Assembly: GCF_007301515.1 (NCBI RefSeq)
Contig: NZ_CP041666.1
Span: forward strand, 2,108,001 to 2,172,000
Direction: 5' to 3'
From: Radiobacillus deserti
GTDB lineage: Bacteria > Bacillota > Bacilli > Bacillales > Amphibacillaceae
DNA length: 64,000 nucleotides
The position numbers were made by a program, and so were the translations under genes. This document shows positions 34,273 to 43,299 of the stretch, one piece after another; the stretch's first letter is position 1; every line of letters begins with the position of its first letter. Below the pieces are notes generated by a model. The model did no database searches, had not been told where the DNA came from, and was given only the letters and a program-made list of their open reading frames with translations.

Positions 34273-35692
34273 TAGCATCACTTGGAATAGAAGCTAAAAA
34301 CTCGTTAATGGTTTGGCTTGATCCACTTCTTATTATATCATATCCAGAAGCTTGGGTGTTCTTTCTAAAATATATAGCAGAGGAGATTTTACCTCTTATT
34401 CGTTCCATTATCTTTTCTTTAAATACATGTAACACTGTTGGATGAACATCTACTACCAATGCCTCTTCCTTGGCTACAAGTAACTCTCTTTCCATCATAT
34501 ATGCATAGGTTTCCATAGAAAATGTTCTAGGTGAATGGATGTCACCACCAAGAATGGATGGGATGGAATCCGATTCTCTTTTTCTTGTCATTTCCAAAAG
34601 TCCAAGTTTAGTAAACCCATATAACTCAGTACGTATCCCATCTTTTCTCAGTTCTAATTGAAACATTTGTAGGAGTTTTGCTTGATCGGCTGCCTTCATT
34701 TTCAAAAAATCAATCATAATGATCCCCGAGATATTTCGAAGTCTAAGCTGTTTGGCTATTTCTCTGGCTGCCTCTTGATTCGTTCGAAAACTAGTGTCTT
34801 CTTTTGAATAACCTTTTGTAAACGTAGAAGAATTCACATCGATAACCGTTAACGCCTCTGTTTGTTCAATCCAAATCTCTACCCCATGCGGAGTGAAGAC
34901 TCTTGGGTTTGAAAGCCGGTTATATAATGGATTTAATGAAATAGATATAGGAAATTGTTTTTCCCACTTTATGATAGAAGCAAACGATGGTAGCTCCAGC
35001 TTTAAACGGTTAGCAGCTTGAACCTCATCGATATAAATCGCATCTAACTGATTTGTTTGGAACTTACGAATCCATTTAGATAGTGGATTTTCTGTATAGA
35101 GAGGACTTGGAACCGAACTTGTTTGCGAAGCTTTATACAGTTCTTCCCATTTTCTTCGCAATTGCTTCCATTCTGCCTCTAGCGTCGTTATATCCGTCAC
35201 TTGACTAGATGTTCGAAAAATAGCTCCTTCACGATTTTCTATCCATTTTTTTCCCTTTTCTCGGAGTACATTTCTATGTTCATCTGCTAATTTCCGAGAA
35301 ACGGCGATATATTCTCCAAATGGTAAATAAACAATGTGAGTACCTGGAACTGTAATGTTCGCTGTTAGTTTGGCCCCTTTTTGTTGATAAGCATCCTTTG
35401 TCACTTGAACAATGATTCGCTGTCCTTCCGTTAATATGGATCGCAAAGGTCGATCAGGCTGCTGTCGAGCTTCCGGAACTTCTTTTTTCGGAAGAAATCC
35501 TAACTTTCCCCCGCCATATTCGATAAATGCCGCTTGTAAGCTTGTCTCCACATTAACCACTTTGGCAACGTAGATGTTCCCTACTTTTGAACTCGAATCT
35601 GGCCTCACGATTTGAATTTCTTGGACTTCTTCTTTCTCGGCTAGGATGCCGATATGTTCTGTACCTTGGACGTATAAATATATGGTAGCCAT
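34256..35692 (-). CDS. rng: ribonuclease E/G family protein
   Basis: An endoribonuclease of the RNase G/E family, 478 residues. The N-terminal S1 domain (about 38-120, start VGNIYVAKVVNVE) is followed by the DNase I-like catalytic core, with metal-binding aspartates in VIDVNSSTFTKG and IIMIDFLKM. The zinc-link region is not obvious. B. subtilis lacks this enzyme and relies on RNase Y and J; its presence between rplU and spoIVFB is a feature of several other bacilli. The role here is likely mRNA or rRNA processing. Confidence 0.88.
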   Translation of the reverse strand: MATIYLYVQGTEHIGILAEKEEVQEIQIVRPDSSSKVGNIYVAKVVNVETSLQAAFIEYGGGKLGFLPKKEVPEARQQPDRPLRSILTEGQRIIVQVTKDAYQQKGAKLTANITVPGTHIVYLPFGEYIAVSRKLADEHRNVLREKGKKWIENREGAIFRTSSQVTDITTLEAEWKQLRRKWEELYKASQTSSVPSPLYTENPLSKWIRKFQTNQLDAIYIDEVQAANRLKLELPSFASIIKWEKQFPISISLNPLYNRLSNPRVFTPHGVEIWIEQTEALTVIDVNSSTFTKGYSKEDTSFRTNQEAAREIAKQLRLRNISGIIMIDFLKMKAADQAKLLQMFQLELRKDGIRTELYGFTKLGLLEMTRKRESDSIPSILGGDIHSPRTFSMETYAYMMERELLVAKEEALVVDVHPTVLHVFKEKIMERIRGKISSAIYFRKNTQASGYDIIRSGSSQTINEFLASIPSDAIDKVF

Positions 35693-35707
35693 TTCTTTTC
35701 CTCATTC

Positions 35708-36577
35708 CTATTCCGCAAGTCGAACCAAATCCTTCGCTTTTGCTTGGTGCTGTTTAAAAGCGAAATAGGCATCCAAGCACGTATCTTCATCCACCCACAT
35801 TGATTCTTTACCGTCTTTAATAAAAATATGATGATGGCGGTTTCTTCTAAACTGTTTCAGTATTTGAAACATCGAATCATAACTTTGAACAAGGATAGGA
35901 GATGTTTTGCTCAAGGTTGGCTTTTCACTATACCGTTTTAATAAAAAGCGGAATAATAAATAGTTTCTTTGCTTCCATTCTAGACGATTTTCGAGCAATA
36001 TAAAAACAACTAGCATTACCGTACTTAAAGGCAATGTATCAAAGAACATAAAAGTGAGACTAACAAGTAAACAAATGATAACGGAACAAACAATGGTTAT
36101 GCTTTGTGCTGTTCGGTAAGGTTTCAGAGTGGAAGAGAGGAGCTGTAATACCTTCCCACCGTCCAAGGGCCATATTGGAAGCAAATTAAACAACAAGATG
36201 GATGTATTGTATTGCAGTGCCATCTCAACGATGGAAGATGACCACCAACCTAAGTATGTCATAAGCCAAATAACACCATAAATCCAAATATGTTGTAGTG
36301 GCCCTGCCACAGTGACCCAAAGCTCCTGTTCAATCGGTCGACTACCATGCTCCTCTGTTTCCATCACACCACCAAATACCCATAAGCTAATTTTCCGAAT
36401 ACGCCAATGATACGACTTGGCAGCTAAATAATGACCTAATTCATGAATAACGACAATGGAAAAGATAATGGTTAATTCCATAAAAGTACCTGTGACTATT
36501 GCGGTAATCGCAAATAACCACAGGATGGGATGAATACGTATAGGTGGAAGTGATACTAGTGGCTTATGGACGTTCAT
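35708..36577 (-). CDS. spoIVFB: site-2 protease SpoIVFB, pro-sigma-K processing
   Basis: An intramembrane metalloprotease in the outer forespore membrane that cleaves pro-sigma-K. The 289-residue protein has six or so membrane helices, the zinc motif HELGH in VVIHELGHYLAAKS (residues 45-49), the second conserved motif LFNLLPIWPLDGGK (about 130-142), and a C-terminal CBS-like domain. ATG 36577 is preferred over the TTG before it by spacing from AAGGTGATG. The gene overlaps the end of spoIVFA. Confidence 0.95.
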   Translation of the reverse strand: MNVHKPLVSLPPIRIHPILWLFAITAIVTGTFMELTIIFSIVVIHELGHYLAAKSYHWRIRKISLWVFGGVMETEEHGSRPIEQELWVTVAGPLQHIWIYGVIWLMTYLGWWSSSIVEMALQYNTSILLFNLLPIWPLDGGKVLQLLSSTLKPYRTAQSITIVCSVIICLLVSLTFMFFDTLPLSTVMLVVFILLENRLEWKQRNYLLFRFLLKRYSEKPTLSKTSPILVQSYDSMFQILKQFRRNRHHHIFIKDGKESMWVDEDTCLDAYFAFKQHQAKAKDLVRLAE

Positions 36578-37337
36578 CAACTTGCATCACCTTAACCGGA
36601 TCTACGAATTTATTTTCCTTTTCAACTGCAAAGTAGACTTCCTTTTCTTCCGATGTTGCTGGGTTATATTTACCAATCACTTCCTTACTTTGCACGGATT
36701 GATACTGGTGAACATCAATAGATGTTAAATTCCCATAAATACTATTACTTCCATCTGGATGCTGAACAATAACCGTCTTATTCGTTTTACGATCGTTCCC
36801 AGCGAATATAACAGTTCCCGCTTTCATCGCTAATACTTTAGATTCTTTGTCTGCAGTTATCATGATCCCTTGTCCTGTTGTTTGAAAGGTTTGACTTATT
36901 GTCCCGTTCACCGGTAAGGCTAACTGTTCGGAAGCCTGTCCACTGACTGATTCTGTTTTGCCAATGGCTAGCGGTGTACCAAATCTCTCTTGATACCATT
37001 GATTGACTTTGGCAAACGGAAATTCTTCAGTTAAAGCACTGCTTGCCCACTGTTTTGGCTCTTCACTCCATTTTAAATCGACCTTAAATAACACAGCGAT
37101 GCCAAAGAATAATACGGCTGCCAAAATCGTTTTAATCATAAAGGAGGCAACAAATTTATCGTTCATCCTCTTCGGTGACGCGGAATCGTCTCCGAAAGGT
37201 AAATAACCATGTTTTTCTTCCTCCTGTGGAACAGAAGGGATAAAGGCTCTTGTGGATCCATAATTAGTAGTAGAGAAAGTTCTCTCTTTTTTTCTTCTAG
37301 CAATATCTTTACGGATTTCATTTACGTCTCTTTTCAT
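36564..37337 (-). CDS. spoIVFA: SpoIVFA, anchor and inhibitor of SpoIVFB
   Basis: A 257-residue protein with one membrane helix (about 68-87) after a charged N-terminus, and an extracytoplasmic M23-like (LytM) domain at about 140-245 (GTVIFAGNDRKTNKTVIVQH) that lacks the full zinc-ligand set. It holds SpoIVFB inactive together with BofA until SpoIVB cleaves it. It overlaps spoIVFB by 14 bases, giving coupled expression. Confidence 0.9.
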   Translation of the reverse strand: MKRDVNEIRKDIARRKKERTFSTTNYGSTRAFIPSVPQEEEKHGYLPFGDDSASPKRMNDKFVASFMIKTILAAVLFFGIAVLFKVDLKWSEEPKQWASSALTEEFPFAKVNQWYQERFGTPLAIGKTESVSGQASEQLALPVNGTISQTFQTTGQGIMITADKESKVLAMKAGTVIFAGNDRKTNKTVIVQHPDGSNSIYGNLTSIDVHQYQSVQSKEVIGKYNPATSEEKEVYFAVEKENKFVDPVKVMQVDERP

Positions 37338-37486
37338 TTTATTTCACGATCCTTCATCTTTGGGATTTGTACAAGTCTATGAAACAAGTGGACTAGTTAT
37401 GCAAAAGGAGATGAAAAAATAGAAGAAACGCACGGATGAGATTCAAACAATTACAGTCAACACGCAAAAAATGCTGAATACGCAAA

Positions 37487-37515
37487 AAGTCCCTTACCAA
37501 TGGGGTAAAGGACTT
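37487..37515 (-). terminator. terminator of minC-minD
   Basis: A 12-bp stem with one mismatch (AAGTCCTTTACC / GGTAAGGGACTT on the minus strand) and a five-base loop, followed by TTTTTGCG. Confidence 0.85.
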
Positions 37516-37523
37516 GTCCAACC

Positions 37524-38321
37524 TTAGGAACGGATACCTAAGAATTTTTTCATTTTTTGAAACATTCCCTTTTCATCATCAAGAGATAAAAGAGGAACCG
37601 ATTCTCCTAAAATACGACGTGCAATATTTCGATAAGCAATCGAAGCCTTCGTGTTCGGTTTAAATGCGACAGGTTCACCGTGATTAGATGCTTTAATCAC
37701 TTCATCATCATCTGCCACAATGCCTAACAAATCAATCGAAAGTACTTGAACAATTTCATCTACATCAATCATATCCCCATTTTTCACCATATGATTACGA
37801 ATACGATTGACGATTAGATGTGGAGGTTCAATATCTTCTTTCTCTAATAACCCTATAATTCTATCAGCATCACGAACACTAGATTTCTCCGGTGTTGTTA
37901 CAACGATGGCTTTATCCGCTCCAGCAACTGCGTTTTTATATCCTTGCTCAATACCAGCCGGACAATCAATGAGAATATAGTCATAATCTTGCTTCAGTTC
38001 CTGGACAATCTGTTCCATGCCTTCAGGGTTTAATTCCGATTTATCACTCGTTTGTGCTGCAGGCAACAAGTGTAAGCAATCAAAGCGTTTATCCTTAATT
38101 AAAGCTTGATTTAATTTACATCTACCTTGGATAACATCAACTATGTCATAGATAATCCGATTTTCCAGGCCCATTACTACGTCTAGATTTCGCAGGCCGA
38201 TATCTGTATCTATTAAGCATACTTTTTTATCTAACAATGCGAGAGCTGTACCTAAATTAGCTGTTGTCGTTGTTTTACCGACTCCACCCTTGCCAGAGGT
38301 AATTACAATTGCATCACCCAT
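37524..38321 (-). CDS. minD: septum site-determining ATPase MinD
   Basis: A membrane-associated ATPase that brings MinC to the poles and blocks polar division. The 265-residue protein carries the deviant Walker A motif (SGKGGVGKTT, residues 9-18) and the C-terminal amphipathic membrane-targeting helix (MFQKMKKFLGIRS). It overlaps the end of minC by eight bases. The order mreB-mreC-mreD-minC-minD is conserved in bacilli. Confidence 0.97.
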   Translation of the reverse strand: MGDAIVITSGKGGVGKTTTTANLGTALALLDKKVCLIDTDIGLRNLDVVMGLENRIIYDIVDVIQGRCKLNQALIKDKRFDCLHLLPAAQTSDKSELNPEGMEQIVQELKQDYDYILIDCPAGIEQGYKNAVAGADKAIVVTTPEKSSVRDADRIIGLLEKEDIEPPHLIVNRIRNHMVKNGDMIDVDEIVQVLSIDLLGIVADDDEVIKASNHGEPVAFKPNTKASIAYRNIARRILGESVPLLSLDDEKGMFQKMKKFLGIRS

Positions 38322-39000
38322 TTAACATTCTCCTCTCAAAACCACTTAAATTAGGTCGTTTTTGTGAAAGAACTTGTAAACGATCAATGACGATTTTAGA
38401 TTTCTCCAAATCAATTAATCCACATTCCATATAAACACCTTCTGCTTCATAGTCAGGAGAGCGGCTAATGTAATCCGCGATACGAAGTTGGCTAGGCATC
38501 ATATAGGAAGCGACGATAACTGCCTCTTGGTTCCCATATGCCCCAGCATGTGCTACCCCACGCAGGCTTCCCATTACAAAAATGTTTCCACTTGCTACAA
38601 TTTTCGCACCAGGATTCACATCTCCGATCAGCAACAAGTCACCTTTAACCTCGACCACTTGTCCTGAACGAATAATTTTGTTAATTATTTTAATTTCGCT
38701 ATCTTCTTTCCATTCTAACGCTTTTTCTTTCAAAATAACATTGGATTCAATAGATTGGACAACCAACCGATTTTTCTCTCTTATAAGATCTCGAAGTTTC
38801 TCTTCTTGTTCTTTATGTAAGTAACGGTTCCCTAATTGAATCGTTACTGTGATCATAGGCTCTTCATCGTCAACGTGATTCGATGAAAGAACCTGCTCGA
38901 GTTCTTCCAACATTTCATCAAAAGAGCAAGAATCATCTATATAAAGTGTCAGACCATCTCGAGTTCCTTTTATCGTTACAATTTGCTTGTTGACTATCAC
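38314..39000 (-). CDS. minC: septum formation inhibitor MinC
   Basis: Inhibits FtsZ polymerisation and is positioned by MinD. The 228-residue protein has an N-terminal MinC_N domain (about 1-100) and a C-terminal beta-helix domain (about 118-215) with the repeating turns GDLLLIGDVNPGAKI and GNIFVMGSLRGVAHAG. It overlaps minD. Confidence 0.96.
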   Translation of the reverse strand: MIVNKQIVTIKGTRDGLTLYIDDSCSFDEMLEELEQVLSSNHVDDEEPMITVTIQLGNRYLHKEQEEKLRDLIREKNRLVVQSIESNVILKEKALEWKEDSEIKIINKIIRSGQVVEVKGDLLLIGDVNPGAKIVASGNIFVMGSLRGVAHAGAYGNQEAVIVASYMMPSQLRIADYISRSPDYEAEGVYMECGLIDLEKSKIVIDRLQVLSQKRPNLSGFERRMLNG

Positions 39001-39045
39001 GTTGGGTTCACCTCAATATTAGTTTGCCTCTTGTTCCCCAAAAAA

Positions 39046-39582
39046 TCAAAGACTTGAATTCTCAAAGCGATCGTCTGACCATTTTATCAATCTGTTTTTC
39101 ATGATTGGGTAACAAAGTAATAAGAATAAAAGGTTCGCAACTAGGGTTGGAAAGAAACGAATGATAAAGTACTCACTCCACAGAAGATTGCTTACCCCAA
39201 GAAAAGAATAAACGATAAAGAAAGCAATATCACTTATCGCAACTCCTAATAGGGTCAAAAGGACCGCTACGAAGAAGTTTGTGTGTAATAATTTTTTCAA
39301 ACCGTGCATCGCATAAACAACCATTGCATATACGAACATATGGACACCTAATATATTGGTGTACACGATATCGGTAATTAATCCAAATGGTAGCGCTACA
39401 TATACCGAATAATAGCTATCCTCTTGATCATAAAAGATAGCCACAAGAATTAAAAATACAAGCTGCCAATGTGGAATAATAAACCAGTCTTTTTCCACAA
39501 AATAATTGGGCAAAAAGTCGGTAGCCACCCCTTCTATAACAAGTAAAAAGAGTGTGATGATGGAGAGGTAGAATAGCTTCAT
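39046..39582 (-). CDS. mreD: rod-shape determining protein MreD
   Basis: A 178-residue membrane protein with five or six helices and conserved aromatic and acidic positions near the N-terminus. It is a partner of MreC in the elongasome that guides side-wall peptidoglycan synthesis. Its start overlaps the mreC stop by four bases. Sequence divergence is high in this family; position and topology make the call secure. Confidence 0.92.
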   Translation of the reverse strand: MKLFYLSIITLFLLVIEGVATDFLPNYFVEKDWFIIPHWQLVFLILVAIFYDQEDSYYSVYVALPFGLITDIVYTNILGVHMFVYAMVVYAMHGLKKLLHTNFFVAVLLTLLGVAISDIAFFIVYSFLGVSNLLWSEYFIIRFFPTLVANLLFLLLCYPIMKNRLIKWSDDRFENSSL

Positions 39583-40463
39583 TCTTCTCCCTCCACCGCT
39601 TCATCCGTATCTGTTTCTTCCATAAGGGGATCCACAACAATAACATGATTTAAATCCTTTAAATTTGCAGCTGGTTTAACGTATGCAATTTGAGTCAAAC
39701 CATATTGGTCTGGAGTAACTTCTTCAATCGTACCAATTGGCAGTCCTTCTGGAAACATTCCCCCAAGTCCCGATGATAGCACAAAGTCACCCTTCTTTAG
39801 GTCAGAGTCATATTCGATTTCTTTTAATAAAAGAGCATTTTTCTCTTCGTCAAAGCCTTCAATTAAACCTGGCACGCCTTCCCCTTCTTGATCTTCTCTT
39901 TCAACGGTAACAGATATTCTGCTCGACAAATCAAATCCACTCAACAATTGGACAGTAGACGTGAATTCCGAAGCAGTCTGGATTTTACCAACCATTCCAT
40001 CACCAGTAATAACAGCCATATTCGCTTTGACCCCGTCCTGCTTTCCTTTGTTAATGGTTACTTGTTCAAACCATTTTTCTGGACTTCTAGCAAGCACGGA
40101 AGCTTGAATCGGCATAAAATCTCGCAATGAATTCGTTTTATCTAATACATTTTGTAATTCTTCATTATCTTGTTTTAATTCTTGATTCTCATATATTAAA
40201 TACTTATATTGGGCCAAGCGTTCTTTAAGTATTTGGTTTTCCTCATACGTTCTTTTAATGTCTTTTATATTGTCAAATAGATCCGTTGTAAACTCGACCG
40301 GTCTATGCACTATTCCTTGAAGCCATCCAACAGAGTCATGAAAAAATTCTTCCACTGTTGAAACGTTATCTCGGTCTCGAAAAGAAAAACCAATTAACCC
40401 AACTAAAACAATGAATCCTATAAGAATGATAAAAAGTCGTTTCCTCCTAAAAAAAAGCATCAA
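39579..40463 (-). CDS. mreC: rod-shape determining protein MreC
   Basis: A 294-residue bitopic protein: short cytoplasmic tail, one membrane helix (about 10-26), a coiled coil (about 68-110, YEENQILKERLAQYKYL) and an extracellular double beta-barrel. It scaffolds the elongasome with MreD, MreB and PBP2-type enzymes. An acidic C-terminal tail (VDPLMEETDTDEAVEGEE) is longer than in B. subtilis. It starts 15 bases after mreB. Confidence 0.95.
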   Translation of the reverse strand: MMLFFRRKRLFIILIGFIVLVGLIGFSFRDRDNVSTVEEFFHDSVGWLQGIVHRPVEFTTDLFDNIKDIKRTYEENQILKERLAQYKYLIYENQELKQDNEELQNVLDKTNSLRDFMPIQASVLARSPEKWFEQVTINKGKQDGVKANMAVITGDGMVGKIQTASEFTSTVQLLSGFDLSSRISVTVEREDQEGEGVPGLIEGFDEEKNALLLKEIEYDSDLKKGDFVLSSGLGGMFPEGLPIGTIEEVTPDQYGLTQIAYVKPAANLKDLNHVIVVDPLMEETDTDEAVEGEE

Positions 40464-40478
40464 TAAACACCTACTTAT

Positions 40479-41519
40479 TTAATCCAAACTAGAGCGAGAA
40501 GATACATTTGGTTGTCCTCTAAAATGATGGATATATTCTAAAGATTTTCCTGTTCCAATTGCCACACTGTCTAACGGTTCATCCGCAACAAATACTGGCA
40601 TTTTTGTTTCATCGCTGATCACTTGATCCAAGTTACGAAGCAATGCTCCTCCGCCGGACAAGACAATACCGCGATCCATAATATCTGCAGCTAGTTCTGG
40701 TGGTGTTTTTTCTAAGGTGTTTTTAACTGCATCGACAATCGCCGTAACTGTATCTTTTAATGAGTTAGCAATTTCATCTGCCGTGATGGTAATTGTCTTT
40801 GGTAAACCAGTTATTAAATCACGACCTCTTATATCCATTTCTTCATTTTCAAGAGGATTTCCTGCAGAGCCAATATCCATTTTAATCGATTCCGCAGACC
40901 GCTCCCCAATCATAAGGTTATAGTGTTTGCGGATATATTGAATAATGGAATCATCCATTTCATCTCCAGCCACACGGATGGATTGACTTGTTACGATTCC
41001 TCCTAACGAGATAATAGCAACTTCAGTTGTTCCTCCACCGATATCAACAATCATGCTTCCTGTCGGTTCCCAAACAGGCAATCCGGCACCAATCGCTGCA
41101 GCAAATGGCTCTGCAATCGGATAGGCTTCCTTTGCCCCTGCTTGTTTTGTAGCATCAATAACAGCTCGTTCTTCCACCATTGTTATTCCAGAAGGTACAC
41201 ATACCATTACATTCGGTTTTTTAGCAAACGAAGAACGAGTTCGTTGTGCTTTTTTAATGTAATATTTCATCATAGCTGCCGTTGTGTCATAGTCTGCAAT
41301 TACTCCATCCTTCATCGGTCTAATTACTGATATATTACCTGGTGTTCTTCCAATCATGTTCCGAGCGGAGCTTCCTACAGCTTCAATATCACCAGTAGTT
41401 GTATTTCTGGCAACAACGGAAGGCTCTCGAACAACAATTCCTTTTCCTTTCACGAAAACAAGGGTGTTTGCCGTACCTAAATCTATCCCTAAATCCTGTG
41501 ATAAACTAAAAAATCCCAA
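40479..41519 (-). CDS. mreB: actin-like rod-shape protein MreB
   Basis: A bacterial actin that aligns the cell-wall synthesis machinery. The product of 346 residues has the phosphate-binding loop (LGIDLGTANTLVFVKGKG) near residue 8, the second phosphate region (MIVDIGGGTTEVAII) and the adenosine motif (IVLSGGGALLRNL). I chose TTG at 41519 because AGAAAGGGAG lies six bases upstream and it gives MGFFSLSQDLGID. The frame is open further upstream without a ribosome binding site. Confidence 0.96.
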   Translation of the reverse strand: MGFFSLSQDLGIDLGTANTLVFVKGKGIVVREPSVVARNTTTGDIEAVGSSARNMIGRTPGNISVIRPMKDGVIADYDTTAAMMKYYIKKAQRTRSSFAKKPNVMVCVPSGITMVEERAVIDATKQAGAKEAYPIAEPFAAAIGAGLPVWEPTGSMIVDIGGGTTEVAIISLGGIVTSQSIRVAGDEMDDSIIQYIRKHYNLMIGERSAESIKMDIGSAGNPLENEEMDIRGRDLITGLPKTITITADEIANSLKDTVTAIVDAVKNTLEKTPPELAADIMDRGIVLSGGGALLRNLDQVISDETKMPVFVADEPLDSVAIGTGKSLEYIHHFRGQPNVSSRSSLD

Positions 41520-41818
41520 TCTGATCTCCCTTTCTTGTAAGTAAATCTGAGTAGAATTGATGAGTAAAACTTCGTTGGTGCTAAGTATCATATCGATATA
41601 ACGACCATTGCATATGTCCATTTACATTCATTATATGTACGTTTCGCTTTTCAGAATCGCTTCATTACATGCAATATATCCCATTCGAAGTTCTCTAATC
41701 TGACTTCAAACTAAACGAATGAGAATAAGCGCCATTATCAAGCAAAAACTTGAAAATTGGCGCTAGTCCGTTCGTTTGTCTATATAATTATACGAGATAT
41801 TGATTAAAATAGATAGTG
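41520..41818 (-). promoter_or_regulatory. mreB-radC intergenic region with large hairpin
   Basis: No gene is seen in this 299-base gap. On the minus strand AGCGCCAATTTTCAAG/CTTGATAATGGCGCT (about 41764-41730) forms a long stem with outer ACGAA/TTCGT pairing, probably ending radC transcription. A TATAAT (41635-41630) with a poor -35 is a candidate mreB promoter. Confidence 0.45.
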
Positions 41819-42508
41819 CTATAAATAGCCTTTTTCTTTTAAAGAGACAAATTTTCGATCTCCGATGACTAAATGGTCTAATAATTCAATCCCAATCATT
41901 TTCCCACATTCAACTAATCGTTTTGTGACGTGGATATCTTCCTGTGAGGGGGAAGGGTCACCAGAAGGATGATTATGCGCACAAATAATTGAGGCCGCAG
42001 AGCGTTTTACCGCTTCACGAAAAACTTCTCGAGGGTGGACGATAGAGGCGTTGAGGCTTCCAATAAAAATAGTTTGTCGATGAATAACTTGGTTTTTGGT
42101 ATCTAGAAAAATACAAACGAAATGTTCTTGATTTAGGTCTCGCATCTCTTCCATCACAAATTCTGCACCATCCTCTGGACTTCGAATTACATATCGGTCT
42201 TCCGCTTTATACTGATGCATTCTTTTTCCTAATTCAATGGCAGATAAAATGAGGACACCTTTAGCCGTTCCTATTCCTTTGATTGCGGTTAGTTCTTCAA
42301 TTGTACAATCTTTGAGAAGCACTAATCCCTCAAAGTGCATGAGAATCCGTTGGGCGAGTTCTACGACTGACTCCTCCTTGTTTCCAGTACCGAGTAAAAT
42401 AGCGAGAAGTTCTTGATTGGATAATGTCTTTGGTCCTAACGCAAGCAATCGCTCTCTCGGTCGATCCTGTTTCGGTACATCCTTTAAGGTCATATGTATC
42501 TTAGTCAA
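41819..42508 (-). CDS. radC: RadC family JAMM/MPN-domain protein
   Basis: A 229-residue protein with an N-terminal helix-hairpin-helix region (TAIKGIGTAKGVLIL) and a C-terminal JAMM metal site (HNHPSGDPSPSQED, from residue 178). It was historically linked to DNA repair, but B. subtilis RadC has no clear repair role, so the function is open. It follows maf by 19 bases. Confidence 0.95.
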   Translation of the reverse strand: MTKIHMTLKDVPKQDRPRERLLALGPKTLSNQELLAILLGTGNKEESVVELAQRILMHFEGLVLLKDCTIEELTAIKGIGTAKGVLILSAIELGKRMHQYKAEDRYVIRSPEDGAEFVMEEMRDLNQEHFVCIFLDTKNQVIHRQTIFIGSLNASIVHPREVFREAVKRSAASIICAHNHPSGDPSPSQEDIHVTKRLVECGKMIGIELLDHLVIGDRKFVSLKEKGYL

Positions 42509-42527
42509 GGATCCAGCTCCTTTGTCC

Positions 42528-43115
42528 TTATGAATTTATCGTCGTAAAACGACTTGGATAAATATCAAATTCTTTTAGTTTTCGGCTGAGAGAAGATATA
42601 GGTAGACCCACTACATTATAATAATCTCCAACTATTTCTTTTACTAAGAACGCCCCCATTCCTTGAATACCGTATCCCCCAGCTTTATCCATTGGTTCGC
42701 CTGATTCGACATACCGAAGAAGGTCTTCTTTAGAATGGTTCCAAAAGGTAACGCTTGTTGCCACACTAAATACTGTTCGAATGTTCTTGGACCGAATCAT
42801 TACCCCTGTATAAACATCGTGTTTTCGCCCATTCAAAGAAGAAAGCATCTGCATTGCATGGGCTTTATTTTTTGGTTTCGTTAATATACGGTTTCCCAAA
42901 CTTACAACAGTATCTGCACTCACAATAACTTCATCGGATTGAATCGGAACAGCTTCTCCTTTCCAAACGGCTAACGATTCTACGAGTTTCCTTGGATTTA
43001 GTAATTGAATGGCTTCTTCATCGACATTAGATGTCCTTATTTGAAAAACAAACCCTGCTTGTTCTAGTAACTCCTTTCTTCTAGGAGAGGATGATGCTAG
43101 GATTAAGTGGTTCAA
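42528..43115 (-). CDS. maf: Maf family nucleotide pyrophosphatase
   Basis: Hydrolyses non-canonical or modified nucleotides and is linked to septum inhibition in B. subtilis. The protein of 195 residues starts at TTG 43115 after TGGAGG, giving LNHLILASSSPRRKELLEQ, the family start. Further conserved segments are VSADTVVSL and DKAGGYGIQGMG. An open frame extends 27 codons upstream but starts with a hydrophobic stretch without a ribosome binding site. Confidence 0.95.
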   Translation of the reverse strand: MNHLILASSSPRRKELLEQAGFVFQIRTSNVDEEAIQLLNPRKLVESLAVWKGEAVPIQSDEVIVSADTVVSLGNRILTKPKNKAHAMQMLSSLNGRKHDVYTGVMIRSKNIRTVFSVATSVTFWNHSKEDLLRYVESGEPMDKAGGYGIQGMGAFLVKEIVGDYYNVVGLPISSLSRKLKEFDIYPSRFTTINS

Positions 43116-43270
43116 AATAGTTCCTCCATTCTTTTTCTTTAACATTAGTATAAAAGGTTTTAGATAGTGAAGCAAAAATGCGAAAACAAATTTCAATAGA
43201 TGTCACGAAGACCAATATGTATTTTTTCAGAGATTGTTTGCCAAATTTCCGAAAAACGTTCCATTAAAAA

Positions 43271-43293
43271 GAGACAAACCATTAGTTTGTCTC
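43271..43293 (-). terminator. terminator of spoIIB
   Basis: A 9-bp stem (GAGACAAAC / GTTTGTCTC) with a five-base loop, followed on the minus strand by TTTTTAATGG. Confidence 0.88.
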
Positions 43294-43299
43294 CATCTA

